This document shows positions 62,381-64,000 of a stretch of DNA of 64,000 bases, piece after piece. Source of the stretch: Cytobacillus sp. NCCP-133. Lineage in GTDB: Bacteria > Bacillota > Bacilli > Bacillales > Cytobacillaceae. Both the position numbers and the translations under genes were made by a program. The notes beneath the pieces are model-generated. The model worked only from the letters and a program-made list of their open reading frames with translations, was not told the origin of the DNA and searched no databases. Positions within the stretch are counted from its first letter, which is position 1, and every line of letters begins with the position of its first letter. The stretch covers positions 124,001-188,000 of the forward strand of contig NZ_BRVM01000005.1 of the NCBI RefSeq assembly GCF_026011715.1. The letters are read 5' to 3'.

Positions 62381-62710
62381 ATGGTGTTTCATGCAGTTGT
62401 CCTATTTATTTTAGCTGGATTTGCTGAAATTGGCGGAGGCTATCTGATTTGGCAGTGGATTAGAGAAGGAAAGCCGTATTATTGGGGAATAGGCGGAGGG
62501 CTTATCATTGCCCTTTATGGTGTTATCGCTGCTTTTCAGGCCTTTCCTTCATTCGGCAGAGTCTATGCGGCCTATGGTGGCGTTTTTATTGTTCTATCCA
62601 TTTTATGGGGATGGGGCATTGATCGGAAAACACCTGATTTCTATGACTGGCTTGGTGCAGGAGTCTGTATTATAGGGGCTTCAATCATTTTATTTGCTCC
62701 CCGCCAGTAA
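62381..62710 (+). CDS. YnfA family membrane protein (UPF0060)
   Basis: The 109-residue protein has four membrane helices and the conserved AGFAEIGGGYLIWQWI and AFQAFPSFGRVYAAYGGVFI segments of the YnfA family, related to small multidrug-resistance transporters. ATG 62381 is preferred (AGGAAG eight bases before) over GTG 62375. Substrate uncertain. Confidence 0.9.
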   Translation: MVFHAVVLFILAGFAEIGGGYLIWQWIREGKPYYWGIGGGLIIALYGVIAAFQAFPSFGRVYAAYGGVFIVLSILWGWGIDRKTPDFYDWLGAGVCIIGASIILFAPRQ

Positions 62711-62795
62711 AAGATGCCTGGCCCTGGTACAGTTATTGTACTTGTAGCCCGGCTATTTTAATGTTTTGTTTTTGAATGTGTGGGTACTGAACTAG

Positions 62796-62899
62796 GAAGC
62801 CGAAAAATCGGTTGAGGAAGAAAGCAAGGTCGTCATGAAGTGCTCATGAAGCCGGAAAATCGGTTGAGGAAGAAAACAAGGTCGTCATGAAAGGTCCAT
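62796..62899. repeat. 52-bp tandem direct repeat, two units
   Basis: GAAGCCGAAAAATCGGTTGA and the following bases to CAT (62796-62847) are repeated with few changes at 62848-62899; the start of a third unit (GAAGCAGGAAAGCG) follows. Each unit contains an inverted CCGAAAAATCGG. No coding function is evident. Confidence 0.8.
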
Positions 62900-63361
62900 G
62901 AAGCAGGAAAGCGAATGAGCTAGATAGCTCATATTACTCATATATTCGGTGTCATTTTGACAGATGACAAATGTGGACTAAGTAAGAGTTGATGCTCAAA
63001 ACTGATTTTTTGCCCGGTTCAGAACCCCATAGTAAGCGATCAAATTTTCCCTTCTGGCTATAGGGGCTTCATCTTTTACGAAACGATTTAAAACACCAAA
63101 TCAGGAAGACTTTACGTTAGCAGGAAATGTTTCTACATAAAAGTTATTGAAGCTTGATGATAGAACACTTGAATCAGGACCTATTAATTACGTGTTTGAC
63201 GATAAAGACCTGGTCTTTCAAACTCGGTAGTATGAGAATCTGCTTAAATATTTTTTTCGAAGCTGAACCTTTAATCCCAATCAAAAAAAGATGGCTGATT
63301 CATTGCAATGACATACCCGTGCTTGCTTTTTGAGAACAGTGTTAATTTCGGCTTCTAATTC
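62900..63361. other. Gap with possible gene remnants
   Basis: One frame near 63146-63230 reads LKLDDRTLESGPINYVFDD then KDLVFQTR to TAG, which looks like a decayed protein end without a start. No intact gene is present. Confidence 0.3.
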
Positions 63362-63859
63362 TTACAATTGTAAGTTCCTATAATGCTCACTGAATACTTT
63401 AAAAAGCCTTTCATCTCCGCCTCTGTCGGGATGGAGGGCTTTCAGGAGCTTTTTAAATTCTTTTTTCATTAATTGTACATCCGGTTCACCATTAAGGCCC
63501 AGAAATTCAAACGGGCTCATTTCTTCGGATGGTGAAATGGCATTCTGTTTGTGAACCATTTTCTTTAATGAGCGCACTTTGGATTCCTCAATATTTATCC
63601 GCGTCTGCAATATTTCAATTTGCGCTTTTAAATCTTTGACTTCTTTCAGAATGCTATCCAATTTCTTTTGATGCTGATCGGCTTGTTTTTGGAAAATAAA
63701 ATCGGTCAAATCTTTTATTTTCATTTTGTAGGATGTTTTCCGTCTCTGATTTCGTTCCGCTTTTATTCTGCCTTCCTCAATCCAGCGGACAACATCCTTA
63801 TCTTCTGCTTCAATACCTGCTTCTCTTAATTGTTCTACAGCTTCGTTCACATTCAGCAT
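63362..63859 (-). CDS. J-domain protein with N-terminal helix-turn-helix-like segment
   Basis: The 165-residue protein has an N-terminal DNA-binding-like segment (about 1-50: LNVNEAVEQLREAGIEAED then WIEEGRI). A coiled coil follows (about 55-100), then a C-terminal J-domain with the HPD motif in LKALHPDRGGDERLF (about 143). The order is the reverse of normal DnaJ. It presumably stimulates Hsp70, perhaps at a specific target. The start is ATG 63859 with GAGAGTG upstream. Confidence 0.8.
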   Translation of the reverse strand: MLNVNEAVEQLREAGIEAEDKDVVRWIEEGRIKAERNQRRKTSYKMKIKDLTDFIFQKQADQHQKKLDSILKEVKDLKAQIEILQTRINIEESKVRSLKKMVHKQNAISPSEEMSPFEFLGLNGEPDVQLMKKEFKKLLKALHPDRGGDERLFKVFSEHYRNLQL

Positions 63860-64000
63860 TTTTTGTCACTCTCTTTATATATGTGTCTTAATTTACAGAT
63901 AAATTAATGATACCACTATTTAGATTCAGAAAAAGAACAGACATATAACAGAGTATTAAAGTATATTTACTCCGTTACAAAAGTATTTCAACCACCTTAC

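Overview
The window looks like a chromosome segment of a Bacillaceae firmicute close to Bacillus, Cytobacillus or Mesobacillus. The base composition is AT-rich, strong AGGAGG-type ribosome sites precede most genes, and many short operons end in hairpin plus T-run terminators. Near full-length relatives of Bacillus proteins are present (CysJ, CysI, CysL, CadA, YitT, TrhO, YkvS, BrnQ), as are Bacillaceae intergenic repeat families. No rRNA, tRNA, prophage, insertion-sequence transposase or CRISPR array was seen.

Layout. 1-12300: end of pepF, a ZIP metal transporter behind two Mn-type operators, YitT, a DUF3231 protein, a decayed P-loop/NUDIX pair, Mn catalase, a molybdopterin oxidoreductase, a FUSC-like exporter, a decayed YbaK, a hydrolase, an M20 peptidase and a small zinc-finger protein. 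12300-17000: assimilatory sulfite reduction (cysL divergent from cysJ-cysI). 17000-32300: a NERD protein, an aminotransferase, TrhO, LysE, a SWIM-SNF2 helicase, TraB, and repeats. 32600-36700: a two-component system followed by an ECF sigma factor, facing a PCYCGC lipoprotein. 37000-46700: paired crcB, a dicarboxylate/amino-acid symporter behind a c-di-AMP (ydaO) riboswitch, a cupin regulator, a DODA-type dioxygenase with DoxX, a WGR protein and a prolyl hydroxylase-like enzyme. 46700-49300: cadC-cadA behind a cad operator. 49400-57700: FUSC, YolD behind a LexA box, a MEDS protein, a 3-phosphoglycerate dehydrogenase behind a ZTP riboswitch, and a GntR regulator divergent from brnQ. 58000-64000: a guanine-type riboswitch ahead of a lipoprotein nucleosidase, a second ZIP transporter, YkvS, a STAS protein, YnfA and a J-domain protein.

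The main discovery candidate is UGA recoding. Two unrelated genes, cadA (codon 22) and the PCYCGC lipoprotein (codon 110), carry an in-frame TGA at the first cysteine of a CxxC motif. In both, the conserved reading frame runs on for the full family length. In both, the TGA is followed by a hairpin whose 5-nt loop starts 21 nt after the TGA and has a G in one of its first two positions, which fits the published form of bacterial SECIS elements. I interpret both as likely selenoproteins (UxxC). The sel genes are not in the window, so this is untested.

Caveat: at least five other loci (3650-4507, 19697-20112, 29826-30060, 52873-53632, 60133-60298) look frameshifted by single bases, several at homopolymers. 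Real gene decay or assembly indels are both possible. The two TGA codons are substitutions, not indels.
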